From Segnochrobactrum spirostomi (GTDB taxonomy: Bacteria > Pseudomonadota > Alphaproteobacteria > Rhizobiales > Segnochrobactraceae): DNA of 64,000 nt. The position numbers and the translations under genes were made by a program. The stretch spans positions 992,001 through 1,056,000 of the forward strand of contig NZ_VWNA01000001.1 of assembly GCF_009600605.1 (NCBI RefSeq). The letters run 5' to 3'. Below are positions 17,573 through 27,704 of this stretch, one piece after another. The notes under the pieces are model-generated. The model was not told the origin of the DNA, ran no database searches, and saw only the letters and a program-made list of their open reading frames with translations. Each line of letters begins with the position of its first letter. The first letter of the stretch is position 1.

Positions 17573-18550
17573 ATGAACGACGTGCTCTGGACCGTCCTCA
17601 CCGCCCTCGATTCCACGATCCGGCTGTCGACGCCGCTGATCCTCGCCGGCCTCGCCGGGCTCTATTCGGAGCGCTCGGGCGTGTTCGACATCGGCCTCGA
17701 CGGCAAGATGCTGGTCGGCGCCTTCGCCGCCGGCTGCATCGCCGCCTCGACCGGCTCGCCGTGGATCGCCCTCGTCGCGGCGATCGCCGCCTCCACCCTG
17801 TTCGCGCTGATCCACGGCTTCGTCTCGATCACCAACCGCGGCAACCAGATCGTCTCGGGCGTCGCGATCAACTTCCTTGCCCTCGGCCTCACCACCCTGC
17901 TCGGGCAGAACTGGTACGGCGAGGGCGGCCGCACGCCGTCCTTGAGCCCGCCGGAGCGCTTCATGCCGGTGGTGCTGCCGTTCGCAGATCAGATGAAGGA
18001 CGTGCCGTTCATCGGGCCGATCTATTACGAGCTCGTCAGCGGCCAATCGATCCTGACCTACCTCGCCTTCGCCTGCGTGCCGCTGACGTGGTGGGTCCTC
18101 TTCCGCACCCGGTTCGGCCTGCGCCTGCGCGCGGTCGGCGAGAACCCGGCCGCGGTCGACACCGCCGGCATCTCGGTCGCCTTCCTGCGCTACCGCGCGG
18201 TGATGTGCACCGGCATCCTGTGCGGCATCGCCGGGGCCTATCTCTCGGTTTCGCAGTCCGCCGGCTTCCTCAAGGCGATGACGGCGGGCAAGGGCTATAT
18301 CGCCCTCGCCGCGCTGATCTTCGCCAACTGGAAGCCCGGCAACGTGATGTGGGCCTGCCTCCTGTTCGGATTCCTCGACGCGCTGTCGATCCGCCTCCAG
18401 GGCACGCCGGTGCCGGGCATCGGCGTCGTGCCGGTGCAGGTCTTCCAGGCCCTGCCTTACATCCTGACCTGCGTGCTGCTCGCGGGCTTCCTGCGGCGTT
18501 CGACGCCGCCCAAGGCGGGCGGCGTGCCCTACACCAAGGAGCGCACATGA
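17573..18550 (+). CDS. nucleoside ABC transporter permease (NupQ-like)
   Basis: A 325-aa second permease of the importer. Family landmarks: TLILAGLAGLYSERSGV-like N-terminus (here PLILAGLAGLYSERSGVFDI), GLDGKMLVGAF, FVSITNRGNQIVSGVAINF, and the coupling loop VGENPAAVDTAGISVAFLR. About eight to nine membrane segments. It follows the first permease by four bases and its stop overlaps the cdd start (ATGA), so uptake and deamination are translationally linked. Confidence 0.92.
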   Translation: MNDVLWTVLTALDSTIRLSTPLILAGLAGLYSERSGVFDIGLDGKMLVGAFAAGCIAASTGSPWIALVAAIAASTLFALIHGFVSITNRGNQIVSGVAINFLALGLTTLLGQNWYGEGGRTPSLSPPERFMPVVLPFADQMKDVPFIGPIYYELVSGQSILTYLAFACVPLTWWVLFRTRFGLRLRAVGENPAAVDTAGISVAFLRYRAVMCTGILCGIAGAYLSVSQSAGFLKAMTAGKGYIALAALIFANWKPGNVMWACLLFGFLDALSIRLQGTPVPGIGVVPVQVFQALPYILTCVLLAGFLRRSTPPKAGGVPYTKERT

Positions 18551-18957
18551 GCGCGAGCCTCGAGGCGCTGTTCGAGGCGGCGAAGGCCGCCCAGGCGAAC
18601 GCCTATTGCCGCTATTCCGGCTTCCATGTCGGCGTCGCCTTGGAGGCGGCAAGCGGCGCCATCTATTCCGGCTGCAACGTCGAGATCGCCAGCTATCCGG
18701 AAGGCTGGTGCGCGGAGACGACGGCGATCGGCAAGATGGTCTCGGCCGGCGAACGCCGCATCGTCAGCGCGCTCGTGATCGGCGACGGCGACGGACTGAC
18801 GACGCCCTGCGGCGGCTGCCGCCAGCGGCTCGCCGAGTTCGCCGCCGCCGACGTGCCGGTCCACGTCGCCGGCGCAGAGGGCGTGCGCGCCACCTTCACG
18901 GTCGGCACGCTGTTGCCCCACGGTTTCGTCCTGAAGGATGAGGAGGGCCGGCCATGA
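18547..18957 (+). CDS. cdd: cytidine deaminase
   Basis: A 136-aa tetrameric-type cytidine deaminase that converts (deoxy)cytidine to (deoxy)uridine. Zinc site Cys55 and catalytic Glu57 in GWCAETTAIG, with Cys88 and Cys91 in TPCGGCRQ. SGFHVGVALEAASGAIYSGCNVEIASY is the substrate-binding block (Asn44/Glu46 pair), and family length is right. ATGA overlaps on both sides tie it to the upstream permease and downstream punA. Confidence 0.95.
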   Translation: MSASLEALFEAAKAAQANAYCRYSGFHVGVALEAASGAIYSGCNVEIASYPEGWCAETTAIGKMVSAGERRIVSALVIGDGDGLTTPCGGCRQRLAEFAAADVPVHVAGAEGVRATFTVGTLLPHGFVLKDEEGRP

Positions 18958-19814
18958 GCCACCCGCTCGAAGCGACCAACCTGAACCACGAAGCCGCGGC
19001 GCGCGAAGCGGTTGCGATCCTGTCCGCCCGCCGCCCCGGCCCCGTGCAGGTGGCGATCGTGCTCGGCTCCGGCCTCGGCCTCGTCGCCGACATGGTGCAG
19101 GACCCCGTTCGCGTGCCCTATGGGGAACTGCCGGGCTTTCCGGTTTCCGCCGTTTCCGGACACGCCGGAACGGCGGTTCTCGGCCTCCTCGGCGGTGTGC
19201 CGGTGATCGTGTTCGCCGGCCGCGCCCATTATTACGAGCACGGCAACCCGGCGGCGATGCGGGTGCCGCTCGAGACGGCGCGCCGCCTCGGCTGCGACAC
19301 GCTGCTCCTCACCAATGCCGCCGGCTCGACCCGGCCCGAAGTCGGTCCCGGCTCGGTGATCGCAATCTCCGACCACATCGACTTCTCCGGCCTCAACCCG
19401 CTGATCGGCGAGCCGACGGACGCGCGGTTCGTCAATCTCGTGGACGCCTACGATCCGCGGCTGCGCGCCCACCTCGTCGCGGCTGCGCGAAAGATCGGCT
19501 TCGCGCTGCCCGAAGGCGTCTACATGTGGTTCTCCGGCCCCTCCTTCGAGACGCCGGCGGAAATCCGCATGGCACGCATGCTCGGCGCCGACGCCGTCGG
19601 CATGTCGACGGTGCCCGAGGTGATCCTCGCGCGCTTCCTCGGCCTCAAGGTCGCGGCGCTTTCCACCATCACCAACTTCGCGGCCGGGATGGTCGAGGAA
19701 GGTCCGTCCCACACCGAGACGAAGCAGGTTGCGGCCAAGGTCGCCGACCGTCTCGCTGCGTTGATCGAAGCCTTCCTTGCCGAGCGCGCCGCCGGCGCTT
19801 ATTCAGAAGGCTAG
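18954..19814 (+). CDS. punA: purine-nucleoside phosphorylase
   Basis: A 286-aa trimeric-type PNP (PunA/DeoD2 class), cleaving guanosine, inosine and their deoxy forms with phosphate. Motifs: VLGSGLGLVADMV (phosphate loop), FAGRAHYYEHGN, TNAAGSTRPEVGPGS, FSGPSFETPAEIRMARMLGADAVGMSTVPE split over residues about 190-220, and TNFAAGM with the base-specifying Asn near the C-terminus. The Asn in TNFAAG favours 6-oxopurines. Starts in the cdd stop (ATGA). Confidence 0.94.
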   Translation: MSHPLEATNLNHEAAAREAVAILSARRPGPVQVAIVLGSGLGLVADMVQDPVRVPYGELPGFPVSAVSGHAGTAVLGLLGGVPVIVFAGRAHYYEHGNPAAMRVPLETARRLGCDTLLLTNAAGSTRPEVGPGSVIAISDHIDFSGLNPLIGEPTDARFVNLVDAYDPRLRAHLVAAARKIGFALPEGVYMWFSGPSFETPAEIRMARMLGADAVGMSTVPEVILARFLGLKVAALSTITNFAAGMVEEGPSHTETKQVAAKVADRLAALIEAFLAERAAGAYSEG

Positions 19815-19834
19815 ACAATTAGACGAGAGCGATC

Positions 19835-21178
19835 TTGACCCTCGCCCCCCACGGTTTCCTTCCGCAAGAGATCATCCGCCGCAAGCGCGACCGCCATCGA
19901 TTGGGGCGCGAGGACATCTCCGCGTTCGTGGCCGGGATCACCGACGGAACGGTTTCTGAGGGGCAGGTCGCTGCGCTCGCGATGGCGATCTTCCTCAACG
20001 GGCTCGACCTCGAAGAGCGGGTGGCGCTCACCCTCGCCCAGCGCGATTCCGGCATGGTACTCGATTGGTCGGGCCTGCCGGGGCCTGCCCTCGACAAGCA
20101 TTCGACTGGAGGTGTCGGCGACCTCGTCTCGCTGATCCTCGGCCCCGTGGTCGCCGCCTGCGGCGGCTTCGTGCCGATGATCTCCGGGCGCGGCCTCGGC
20201 CACACCGGCGGCACCCTCGACAAGCTCGAATCGATCCCCGGCTACCGCGCCACGCCGGGCCTCGCCGAATTCCGCCGGGTGGTGCGCGAGGTCGGCTGCG
20301 CCATCATCGGCCAGACCGACGAGCTCGCCCCGGCCGACCGCCGCATCTACGCGATCCGCGACGTGACGGCGACTGTCGAGACGCTCGACCTCATCACCCC
20401 GTCGATCCTGTCGAAAAAGCTCGCCGCCGGCCTCCACGCCCTGGTGCTCGACGTGAAATGCGGCTCCGGGGCTTTCATGGCCGATCGCGCCGCCGCACGG
20501 GCGCTCGCCGACAGCCTTGTGACGGTCGCCGTCGGGGCGGGCCTGCCGACGGTCGCCCTCCTCACCGACATGGATTCGATGCTGGCGAGCGCCGCCGGCA
20601 ACGCGCTCGAGGTGAAGATCGCGATCGACGTCCTGACCGGCCGCGGTAAGGCCGAGCCGAAGCTCGTCGCCGTGACCCGTGCGTTGACGGCCGAGATGCT
20701 GGTCCAGGGCCGCCTCGCCGCGGATCTTTCGGAGGCCGGCGACAAGATCGACGCCGCGCTCGCGAGCGGCAAGGCGGCCGAGATCTTCGCCCGCATGGTG
20801 ACGGCGCTCGGCGGCCCCGCAGACCTGCTCGAGCGGCCGGACGCCTACCTTGCAACGGCCCCGGTCACGCGCGCGGTGCATCCGGACCAAGCCGGATTGG
20901 TCGGCGCCACCGACATGCGCGCGCTCGGCCTCGCCGTCATCGGGCTCGGCGGCGGGCGCCGCCGGCCGACGGACACGATCGATCCGGCCGTCGGGCTCTC
21001 GGACGTCGCGGGCCTCGGCGCCGAGGTCGGCCCCGATCGGCCTCTCGCCGTCGTCCACGCCAAGACCGAGGCGGACGCGGATCGCGCAGCAGCGGCCGTG
21101 CGCGCGGCCTATTCCGTGCAAGACACCGCCCCGCCTTCGGCACCGCTCATCATCGAGCGGCTGCCGGCGGCGACGTGA
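19835..21178 (+). CDS. deoA: thymidine phosphorylase
   Basis: A 447-aa member of the thymidine/pyrimidine-nucleoside phosphorylase family: [16 protein letters not shown]-terminus, the glycine-rich signature [37 protein letters not shown] and [11 protein letters not shown]. Works with punA, cdd and deoB to turn imported nucleosides into bases and pentose 1-phosphates. No ATG is available near the N-terminus, so the TTG at 19835 is taken as the start, with a weak purine-rich GAGAGC before it. The stop overlaps a GTG of the next gene (GTGA at 21175). Confidence 0.92.
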   Translation: MTLAPHGFLPQEIIRRKRDRHRLGREDISAFVAGITDGTVSEGQVAALAMAIFLNGLDLEERVALTLAQRDSGMVLDWSGLPGPALDKHSTGGVGDLVSLILGPVVAACGGFVPMISGRGLGHTGGTLDKLESIPGYRATPGLAEFRRVVREVGCAIIGQTDELAPADRRIYAIRDVTATVETLDLITPSILSKKLAAGLHALVLDVKCGSGAFMADRAAARALADSLVTVAVGAGLPTVALLTDMDSMLASAAGNALEVKIAIDVLTGRGKAEPKLVAVTRALTAEMLVQGRLAADLSEAGDKIDAALASGKAAEIFARMVTALGGPADLLERPDAYLATAPVTRAVHPDQAGLVGATDMRALGLAVIGLGGGRRRPTDTIDPAVGLSDVAGLGAEVGPDRPLAVVHAKTEADADRAAAAVRAAYSVQDTAPPSAPLIIERLPAAT

Positions 21179-23841
21179 TTGCGCGCGGCCATCGGTTTCT
21201 TCGTGTAACGTTCTTGATATGGCCTAACGAAGCGAGGCGAGAGGCGGACCCCGAGACGATGGAGCGCGAGCCTAGGATCGGCATGGGGGGCGGTACGGAA
21301 GCGCCTGGCCTTATCAAGCCGCGCACGATCTTGACGATCGGCGCGGTGATCGCGGGGGCTTTCCTCGCCACCCTCCTCGGCCTCTGGAACCTCGCGACGC
21401 GGGAAGATGAAGCCGTCATCGACCGCTCGGCTCAGATCGTCCAAAACGCCGTCAGGCTGATCCACGAGGATATCGAACGCACGCTCGGGGTCTATTCTCA
21501 CTGGACCGGCAAGACCTACGATCAGCTTTTTATTGAGGTCGAGCAGCATCTGAAACAGGCGGCGGGGAACACGCCCGCGCTCTTTTCCGATATCGGCATC
21601 GATTATCTCTACATCGTCGGCCCGGACGACAGCATCATCTACGCCCTCAGGGATGGCGCCCGCACGAACGAGCCGCTGAGCCGGGCGCTCCCGTCGGTCC
21701 AGCCGCTGGTCGAGCGCGCGCGCAGTCTTGCCCCCGACGCGCTCCCTGCGACCGACATCGTCGCGGGAAAGGATGCGCCGATTCTCGCCGCCGCCGAACC
21801 CCTCACGAACGGAGCCGATGCCGCTGCCGGCAAGAACCGGCCTGTGATGCTGTTCGGTGCGGCGCTGACCAATGAGCGGCTCTCGCGGATCGGCTCGCGG
21901 CTCGAGATCGACGATCTGCACCTCGGCAACGAGCCCCCCGACGACGAGGAGGCGGCAACCCGCCTACCCTCGAGCACACCGTCGCGCGGCGTGAGCGTCC
22001 ATTGGCGGCGGGAAGAACCGGGCCGCACGCTGTTCCTCTCGGCGTTGCCCTGGTTCGCCCTCGGCTTCGCCTCGGTCGCAGCCTTGATCGGCCTCATCAT
22101 CCACCAGGGCCTCGCCTCGGCGCGGTTGTTGCGGGCCTCCGCGGTGCGCCTCGGCGAAAGCGAATCGCGCTTCCGTGACGTCGCCGACGCGGCCTCCGAC
22201 TGGATCTGGGAGACCGACGGAGACCGACGCCTGACCTATCTCTCCGAGCGCTTCGAAACGGTCACCGGTCATCCGCGGTCGCGCATCCTCGGGATCCGGC
22301 TCGACGAGTTCCTCGAAGCCGACGAGGTGGAGAAGCCGCTATGGTCGGCGCTGATCGCCCAATCGGACCGGGTGCCGGCGATCCGCGCGCGCTACCGGGA
22401 CGCAGCCGGCAATCTCCGCATCTGCCGCCTCGCGGCCAAGCACGTGATCGGTCCGGACGGCGAGACGATCGGCCTGCGCGGCACCGCCAACGACATCACC
22501 GAAGAGGTGGAGGCGCACCAGCGCGCCCGCTTCCTCTCGCTGCACGATTCGACCACCGGGCTGCCGAACCGGCTGATGCTCGGTCAGTTCATCGACGAGC
22601 AGTTCGCGAAATCCGGGAACGCGGCTGCCGAGTTCGCCCTCCTCTACATCGACCTCGACCGCTTCAAGCCGATCAACGACGCCTTCGGCCATGCCGCGGG
22701 CGATCAGGTTCTCGCCGAGATCGGACGGCGGCTGCGCGGCCTCGCCGGTGACGGCAACATGGTCGCGCGGGTCGGCGGCGACGAGTTCGTCATGGTGCTC
22801 GGCGGGATGACGCGGGTCACCGAAATCGACGCCCTCTGCCTCCGCCTGATCGAGGAGGTCGCTGCGCCGATCGCGCTGCCCTCGGGCGAAGCCTATGTCG
22901 GCGCCTCCATCGGCGTGGCGGTCGCGCCGTCCGACAGCACCGATGCCGACGAATTGCTGCGCTATGCCGACGTGGCGCTCTACGACGCGAAGCGGGGTGG
23001 CCGCGGCCTTCACCGCTTCTTCGCCGCGCGCATGAAGCAGGAGGCCCTGGGCCGCCAAGTCCTCGAGAGCGAGTTGCGCGCGGCGCTCCTAAACGACGAG
23101 TTCGTGCTCTATTACCAGCCGCGCTTCGATCCGCGGACGCTCGCGATCACCAGCGTCGAGGCTCTGCTGCGCTGGAACCATCCGAAGCGTGGGCTGGTCG
23201 ATCCGAATGAGTTCATCTCGCTCGCCGAAGACACCGGCCTCATCGTCCCGATCGGCGCCTGGGCGGCGCGGACGGCCTGCCGCGCGGCCCAGCATTGGCC
23301 CGGGATCGTCGTCGCGGTGAACCTCTCCTCGGTGCAGTTCCGACGCGACGACGTCGTGGAGATGGTTCGCGGCGCACTCGAAGCCAGCGGCCTTCCGCCC
23401 GAGCGGCTGGAGCTCGAGCTCACCGAAAGCGTCATCCTGGAGAACAGCCCGACCTCGCGGGAGAAGCTCGCGGCCCTCAAGGCGCTCGGCCTCAGGCTCG
23501 CGATGGACGATTTCGGCACCGGCTATTCGTCGCTCGGCTACCTGCATTCCTACCCGTTCGACCGCATCAAGATCGACCGCCGTTTCATGACGGGGACGGA
23601 CGGAATCCGCGACCGCAGGGCCTTGCTCGACGCGATGCTGGCGCTCGGCGGGGCCCTCGGCATGGCGATCACGGTCGAGGGCGTGGAGACCGCGGAACAG
23701 TTGGAACTGCTGCGCCAAGCGCCGTGCGACGAGGTGCAGGGTCTCTATCTGTCGCCGCCGCTGCCGGCGGCCGTCCTGGAGGTCAAGCTCGGTAACGATG
23801 GCGACCCGGCCGGTGTCCGCAGCGCCGCCAACAGGCCCTGA
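21175..23841 (+). CDS. membrane PAS-GGDEF-EAL cyclic-di-GMP protein
   Basis: About 860-888 aa. First membrane helix at residues about 50-68 ([20 protein letters not shown]), a periplasmic sensor domain of about 215 residues, second helix about 285-310, PAS domain about 325-440 ([18 protein letters not shown]), GGDEF domain with intact GGDEF near residue 534, and EAL domain with intact SVEALLRW near 662, [10 protein letters not shown] and [13 protein letters not shown]. Both active sites look complete, so it could make and degrade c-di-GMP. The GTG at 21175 overlaps deoA, but ATGs at 21259 or 21283 are equally plausible starts. The ligand is unknown; the context suggests, weakly, nucleosides. 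Confidence 0.9.
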   Translation: MIARGHRFLRVTFLIWPNEARREADPETMEREPRIGMGGGTEAPGLIKPRTILTIGAVIAGAFLATLLGLWNLATREDEAVIDRSAQIVQNAVRLIHEDIERTLGVYSHWTGKTYDQLFIEVEQHLKQAAGNTPALFSDIGIDYLYIVGPDDSIIYALRDGARTNEPLSRALPSVQPLVERARSLAPDALPATDIVAGKDAPILAAAEPLTNGADAAAGKNRPVMLFGAALTNERLSRIGSRLEIDDLHLGNEPPDDEEAATRLPSSTPSRGVSVHWRREEPGRTLFLSALPWFALGFASVAALIGLIIHQGLASARLLRASAVRLGESESRFRDVADAASDWIWETDGDRRLTYLSERFETVTGHPRSRILGIRLDEFLEADEVEKPLWSALIAQSDRVPAIRARYRDAAGNLRICRLAAKHVIGPDGETIGLRGTANDITEEVEAHQRARFLSLHDSTTGLPNRLMLGQFIDEQFAKSGNAAAEFALLYIDLDRFKPINDAFGHAAGDQVLAEIGRRLRGLAGDGNMVARVGGDEFVMVLGGMTRVTEIDALCLRLIEEVAAPIALPSGEAYVGASIGVAVAPSDSTDADELLRYADVALYDAKRGGRGLHRFFAARMKQEALGRQVLESELRAALLNDEFVLYYQPRFDPRTLAITSVEALLRWNHPKRGLVDPNEFISLAEDTGLIVPIGAWAARTACRAAQHWPGIVVAVNLSSVQFRRDDVVEMVRGALEASGLPPERLELELTESVILENSPTSREKLAALKALGLRLAMDDFGTGYSSLGYLHSYPFDRIKIDRRFMTGTDGIRDRRALLDAMLALGGALGMAITVEGVETAEQLELLRQAPCDEVQGLYLSPPLPAAVLEVKLGNDGDPAGVRSAANRP

Positions 23842-23874
23842 CCGTCCTGCTCCGAACCGAGCGGCGCCGGGGCT

Positions 23875-24165
23875 TCAGAATCCGATGCTGTGGGACATGT
23901 TGAAGTTGCCGCTATTGGCGCCCGTGGCGATCGCGGCGGTGCTTTCCCAATCCGCCTGCCGCCTCGCCTCATCCTGCTGCTGTTTCTCGACGACCTTGGC
24001 ACGGCAATTTGTGTAGGCCTGGGTGCCCGGCTGAAGGCCGTGGGCGGCGCAGATCTCGTCGACCTGCTGTGCGTTCTTCTGGGCGAGTTGCTCGCGCGTC
24101 ATGCAGCCACCGGCCGCCAGCGCGAACCCGAGCCCGACGAGGGCCGCAAGCGGGAACGGGTGCAT
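23875..24165 (-). CDS. small predicted lipoprotein
   Basis: 96 aa: signal sequence MHPFPLAALVGLGFALAAGGC with lipobox Cys21, then a charged, Gln/Lys-rich mature part (REQLAQKNAQQVDEICAAHG) with two further cysteines (in EICAAHG and YTNCRAK) and a predicted short helix. The start at 24165 is chosen because it gives a clean signal peptide; the open frame upstream is Arg-rich. No family assigned. Adjacent to the BrnA-like gene on the same strand, one base apart, probably one transcript. Confidence 0.65.
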   Translation of the reverse strand: MHPFPLAALVGLGFALAAGGCMTREQLAQKNAQQVDEICAAHGLQPGTQAYTNCRAKVVEKQQQDEARRQADWESTAAIATGANSGNFNMSHSIGF

Positions 24166-24166
24166 C

Positions 24167-24394
24167 TTAGTCCTTCCCCGCCGCCTGACGCAGCACGGCA
24201 TTGATGCGGTCCTGCCAGCCCGGTCCGTCCTCACGGAAGAACTCGAGGACGTCCGCGTCGATCCGCAGCGTGACCTGTTCCTTCAAGGCCGGGATTTCGG
24301 CCTTAGGCGGCGGCGGGGGCGCGGCCTTCTTGAACACAGCTTCCGCGGCGGCGAAAGGATCGGCGGGACGGCGGCTGGTCGGCTTCGTGGCCAT
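24167..24394 (-). CDS. BrnA-like antitoxin-family protein (DUF4415)
   Basis: 75 aa. After a Pro/Ala-rich N-terminus, KEQVTLRIDADVLEFFRE followed by GPGWQDRINAVLRQAA is the ribbon-helix-helix DNA-binding region of BrnA/DUF4415 antitoxins. No BrnT toxin precedes it, which is the usual order, so it is solitary. It may be a stray regulator or a toxin-less relic; the frame itself is intact. It lies directly upstream of the small lipoprotein gene. Confidence 0.7.
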   Translation of the reverse strand: MATKPTSRRPADPFAAAEAVFKKAAPPPPPKAEIPALKEQVTLRIDADVLEFFREDGPGWQDRINAVLRQAAGKD

Positions 24395-24566
24395 GGCGGC
24401 CTCCGGCGTGGGGAAATCTGCTCTTCGATTGGACCGGCGCGCGACCCCGTGTCAATGCGCCGCCCCAACAGATGGCCCCCGGGGCACACCGCAGGCGAAC
24501 TCACCCTTGACTTGATCGAGACTTCACTGTGCCGTGATGGGAACGATCGGGGACACGTTTTTCATC

Positions 24567-24983
24567 ATGCGGCATCCATCCTGGCAGCGGCTCGTCGCCG
24601 CCCTGTTGATGCTGACCCTCGCGCTGGCCGGAGCGGGGCGGGGTGCGCTCGCCGCCTCGATGGCGGCGGCCGAGCCGGCCCTCGTCGTCAACGGCATCGT
24701 CATTCCGATCTGCCATCCGGGGCAGGCCGGCGACGGCACGCCGGACCAGGCGACCCACCACGATTGCTGCGACGCCTGCGCACTCTGCGCGCCGGTCCTG
24801 CTGCCGACCCCACCGGTTCCGGCACCGCTCATCCGCACCGTCGTCCGCCTCGATCTGCCGCTGCCGGCGATGCCGGCGCCCCAGGTCGCGCGGCTCGCCA
24901 CGCCGCGCTCGTCGCAAGGGCCGCCCGCCGCGCCCATCGCATTGCCTTTCGAACCCCATTCTTTCTCTGCCCCCACGGCCTGA
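24567..24983 (+). CDS. DUF2946-like secreted protein
   Basis: About 138 aa. Signal peptide MRHPSWQRLVAALLMLTLAL to about residue 30, then the DUF2946-type motif THHDCCDACALCAP (four cysteines and two histidines, metal-ligand-like) and a Pro/Ala-rich C-terminus. DUF2946 proteins commonly sit with copper or TonB/PepSY genes, as here: the PepSY membrane protein starts 46 bp downstream. Starts at 24534/24537 are possible but lead with non-signal residues. Metal handling is inference from motif and context. Confidence 0.72.
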   Translation: MRHPSWQRLVAALLMLTLALAGAGRGALAASMAAAEPALVVNGIVIPICHPGQAGDGTPDQATHHDCCDACALCAPVLLPTPPVPAPLIRTVVRLDLPLPAMPAPQVARLATPRSSQGPPAAPIALPFEPHSFSAPTA

Positions 24984-25028
24984 TGCGGCGCGCCCGCACG
25001 GGCGCCGGGCGCATTCAGGATCGTTTCC

Positions 25029-26390
25029 ATGTCGACCACGACACCGGGCGCCGCTGCCGCGGACCGCCTCTCGCTCTATCGCGCCATCTGGCGCTGGCAC
25101 TTCTTCGCAGGCCTTCTGAGCATCCCCTTCCTCGTCATCCTCGCGGTGACCGGCTCGCTCTACCTGTTCAAGAGCGAGATCAACCACACCGTCTTCGCCT
25201 ACCGGACGGTCGTCGCCGATCCGGGCACGCCGCCCGAGAGCGCGAGCACCCTCGTCGCGAATGCCGAAGCGGCCGTCCCCGGGGCTACGGCCACCTCCTA
25301 TGCCTCGCCCGCCACCGCCACCGACTCCGTCGTCGTCACGGTGAAGGGCGAGACGGGCAAGACGCTCGTCTACCTCAACCCCTATGACGGCGCGGTGCTC
25401 GCCGTGCTCGACGCCTCGGCAGAGCCGATGCAGGTCATCAAGAAGATTCACAGCCTCGAATATTTCGGCACCTTCACCAACCGCCTGATCGAGGCGGCGG
25501 CGGGCTTCTGCCTGATGCTCGTGGTGACGGGGATCTATCTGTGGTGGCCGCGCGGGCAGTCGGGCGGCGTGGTGAGCGTACGCGGCACCCCGCGCCAGCG
25601 CCGCTGGTGGCGCGACGTCCACGCCGTGACCGGCGCGTTTGCGGGAATCGTGATGTTCTTCCTCGCGATCACCGGGATGCCGTGGTCGGGCGTCTGGGGT
25701 GCCAAGGTCGGCGAATATGCCGACAGCCACGGCCTCGGCTATCCGGCGCAGCTCTGGAACGAGGTGCCGACGTCGACGATCCCGACGAGCGCGGTCACCC
25801 CCGGCGCGGGTTGGGCGGTCGAGAATGCGCCCGTCCCGCTCTCCACCCCCGCGGCCGAGGCCGCGCCGATCGGCATCGACAAGGCTCTGCAGGCGGCTAA
25901 GACCGCAGGCATGGCACCGGGGTTCGATCTCGCGCTGCCGTCCGACGAGACCGGCGTCTACACGGCGTCGCGCTATTTCGGCGACCTCAGCCGCGAGCGT
26001 ACGATCCACATCGACCAATATAGCGGCAAGCCGATCGTCGATATCGCGTTCAAGGATTACGGCCCGGTGGGGCGGGCGATCGAGTTCGGCATCAATGTCC
26101 ACCAGGGCATGGAATGGGGCCGGCTGAACCAGCTCGCGATGCTCGCGACCTGCCTCGCCCTGATCGCCTCCAGCGTGACGGCGATCGTGATGTGGTGGAA
26201 GCGGCGGCCGGAAGGCAAGGTCGGCGTGCCGCCCTACCCCGCCGATCCGAAGGTCTATCGCTTCCTCTGGATCGTCGCGATCGTGTTCGGGCTCGCCTTT
26301 CCGATCTCCGGGCTTGCGGTGCTCGCCATGCTCGCGGTCGATTTCCTGGTGATCCGCACGGTGCCGCCGCTGCGCCGCGCGTTCTCCTGA
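25029..26390 (+). CDS. PepSY-associated TM domain protein
   Basis: 453 aa with the PepSY_TM architecture: helix at about 22-48 (FFAGLLSIPFLVILAVTGSLYLF), a periplasmic PepSY-like domain (about 65-130), paired helices around 155-175 and 200-225 containing RDVHAVTGAFAGIVMFFLAITGMPWSG over that region, a second periplasmic PepSY domain, and two C-terminal helices. Conserved His in the TM bundle (WRDVHAVTG, NVHQGMEWG) resembles haem-binding ferric-reductase-like 'iron-regulated membrane proteins'. Follows the DUF2946 gene, so a metal-related envelope pair is likely. Confidence 0.88.
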   Translation: MSTTTPGAAAADRLSLYRAIWRWHFFAGLLSIPFLVILAVTGSLYLFKSEINHTVFAYRTVVADPGTPPESASTLVANAEAAVPGATATSYASPATATDSVVVTVKGETGKTLVYLNPYDGAVLAVLDASAEPMQVIKKIHSLEYFGTFTNRLIEAAAGFCLMLVVTGIYLWWPRGQSGGVVSVRGTPRQRRWWRDVHAVTGAFAGIVMFFLAITGMPWSGVWGAKVGEYADSHGLGYPAQLWNEVPTSTIPTSAVTPGAGWAVENAPVPLSTPAAEAAPIGIDKALQAAKTAGMAPGFDLALPSDETGVYTASRYFGDLSRERTIHIDQYSGKPIVDIAFKDYGPVGRAIEFGINVHQGMEWGRLNQLAMLATCLALIASSVTAIVMWWKRRPEGKVGVPPYPADPKVYRFLWIVAIVFGLAFPISGLAVLAMLAVDFLVIRTVPPLRRAFS

Positions 26391-26513
26391 CCGACGACAT
26401 CCCCCCGGCGGGCCCCACAAGGGCCTGCCGGGAGGCTCGGTGCCGCCTCCGATCGCAGCGCCGTGATCCGCGCCGCCGCGGCGCGCGTATACCGGGCAGT
26501 GTTGGAGGCTCTC

Positions 26514-26921
26514 ATGCGCCAGGCGATCATGATCTATGCAACCGGGCTCGTGAGCTTCGTCGCTCTCGACGCGGTGTGGCTCGGGCTGATGGTGCCCCGG
26601 CTCTACAAGCCCGCGTTGGGCGACCTCGTGGCGCAGCCGTTCCAGCCGCTCCCGGCCGTCGCCTTCTACCTGATCTATGGTGTCGGGCTCGCCGTGTTCG
26701 CGATCACGCCGGCGCTCTCGGCCGGCAAGCTGACGACGGCGTTCTTCTTCGGCGCGCTGTTCGGTCTCGTCGCCTACGCGACCTACGATCTCACCAATCA
26801 GGCGACGCTGCGCGGCTGGCCCGCCATCATCACCGTCGTTGACCTCGCCTGGGGCACCTTCGGGAGCGCCTTGGCGGCGTCGATCGCCTATCTCGTCTTG
26901 TCGCGATGGTACGCCGCCTGA
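26514..26921 (+). CDS. DUF2177 family membrane protein
   Basis: 135 aa with four membrane helices and the DUF2177 signatures FVALDAVWLGLMVPRLY, FFGALFGLVAYATYDLTN and ITVVDLAWGTFGSALAAS. The function of the family is unknown; it often travels with DUF1295/cfa/ChrR clusters, as it does here. A GGAGG sits eight bases before the ATG at 26514. Its 3' end overlaps the convergent DUF1295 gene by 34 bp. Confidence 0.87.
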   Translation: MRQAIMIYATGLVSFVALDAVWLGLMVPRLYKPALGDLVAQPFQPLPAVAFYLIYGVGLAVFAITPALSAGKLTTAFFFGALFGLVAYATYDLTNQATLRGWPAIITVVDLAWGTFGSALAASIAYLVLSRWYAA

Positions 26922-27700
26922 GATCGTTTCGGCGGCCACGGGAAGAAGGGCGAGACGCGCGCCTGATAATCCTGGAAGGCGGCGCCGCGGCTCTCCACCA
27001 TGTGGCGTTCGAGCAGCGGGATGCCCGAGACCTTGACCAGTAGCCAATACATCTCCGCAGGCGCGATGATCACGACGAGATCGCGCAGGCCAAGGGCTTC
27101 GAAGCCGAGGCCTACAACCGCGATCCCAACCCAGAACAGCCATTCGAAAAAATAGTTCGGGTGCCGCGACCAGGCCCAGAGGCCGACGTCGCACACGGCG
27201 CCCGCCCGGCGTGCGCGGAAATGCCGGAGCGTGCGGTCGGCGAGACTTTCGCCGCCGAAGGCGATCACGGCGATCGCGACCCCCAGCCCATCCTGCCATG
27301 ACAGATCGCCAGGGCGCAGGGCGGCAGCAGCGGCGGAGACCGCGAGAAGCCAGCCGGCGACGGCCTGAAGCTGGAGAAAGACGAAGAGCCGGCGTGGCGC
27401 GGCCGCGCCCCACTCCCGGCGCAGACGTGCATAGCGCGGATCGTCGGCCGCGCTCGCGAGCGTTCGGGTCAGGAGATGCCCACCGAGGCGGATCGACCAC
27501 ACCGCGACCAGGAGCCCGACCACGAGAGCCCGCGCCGTGACGCCGGCCGACGAAGCGATCAGCACCAGCGCCGACAGGCCCGTCGCGAGCGACCACAGCC
27601 CGTCGATGAAGCCCGAGCGCCGCGTGCGCTCGGCGAGGATGGCGGCGCCGGCCATGATGGCGGCGATGAGGACGAGCGCGAGGACGCCGCCCGCGATCAC
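26888..27700 (-). CDS. DUF1295 (steroid 5-alpha-reductase-like) membrane protein
   Basis: 270 aa, about six membrane segments, with DUF1295 features: RSGFIDGLWSLA near the N-terminus, then LWAWSRHPNYFFEWLFWVGI, which is the conserved reductase-like HPNY box, and PAEMYWLLVKVSGIPLLE. Members are thought to act on membrane lipids or sterol-like substrates. It is the last gene of the sigma-chrR-DUF1295 transcript (four bases after chrR) and accompanies the cfa operon on the opposite strand, as in singlet-oxygen regulons of other alphaproteobacteria. Confidence 0.88.
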   Translation of the reverse strand: MIAGGVLALVLIAAIMAGAAILAERTRRSGFIDGLWSLATGLSALVLIASSAGVTARALVVGLLVAVWSIRLGGHLLTRTLASAADDPRYARLRREWGAAAPRRLFVFLQLQAVAGWLLAVSAAAAALRPGDLSWQDGLGVAIAVIAFGGESLADRTLRHFRARRAGAVCDVGLWAWSRHPNYFFEWLFWVGIAVVGLGFEALGLRDLVVIIAPAEMYWLLVKVSGIPLLERHMVESRGAAFQDYQARVSPFFPWPPKRSQAAYHRDKTR

Positions 27701-27704
27701 GACG

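Noticed and set aside
24501-27596. Minus-strand open frame of 1031 codons
   Set aside because: Antisense to PepSY, DUF2177 and DUF2946 genes; composition is typical of a high-GC antisense frame, with no family match.
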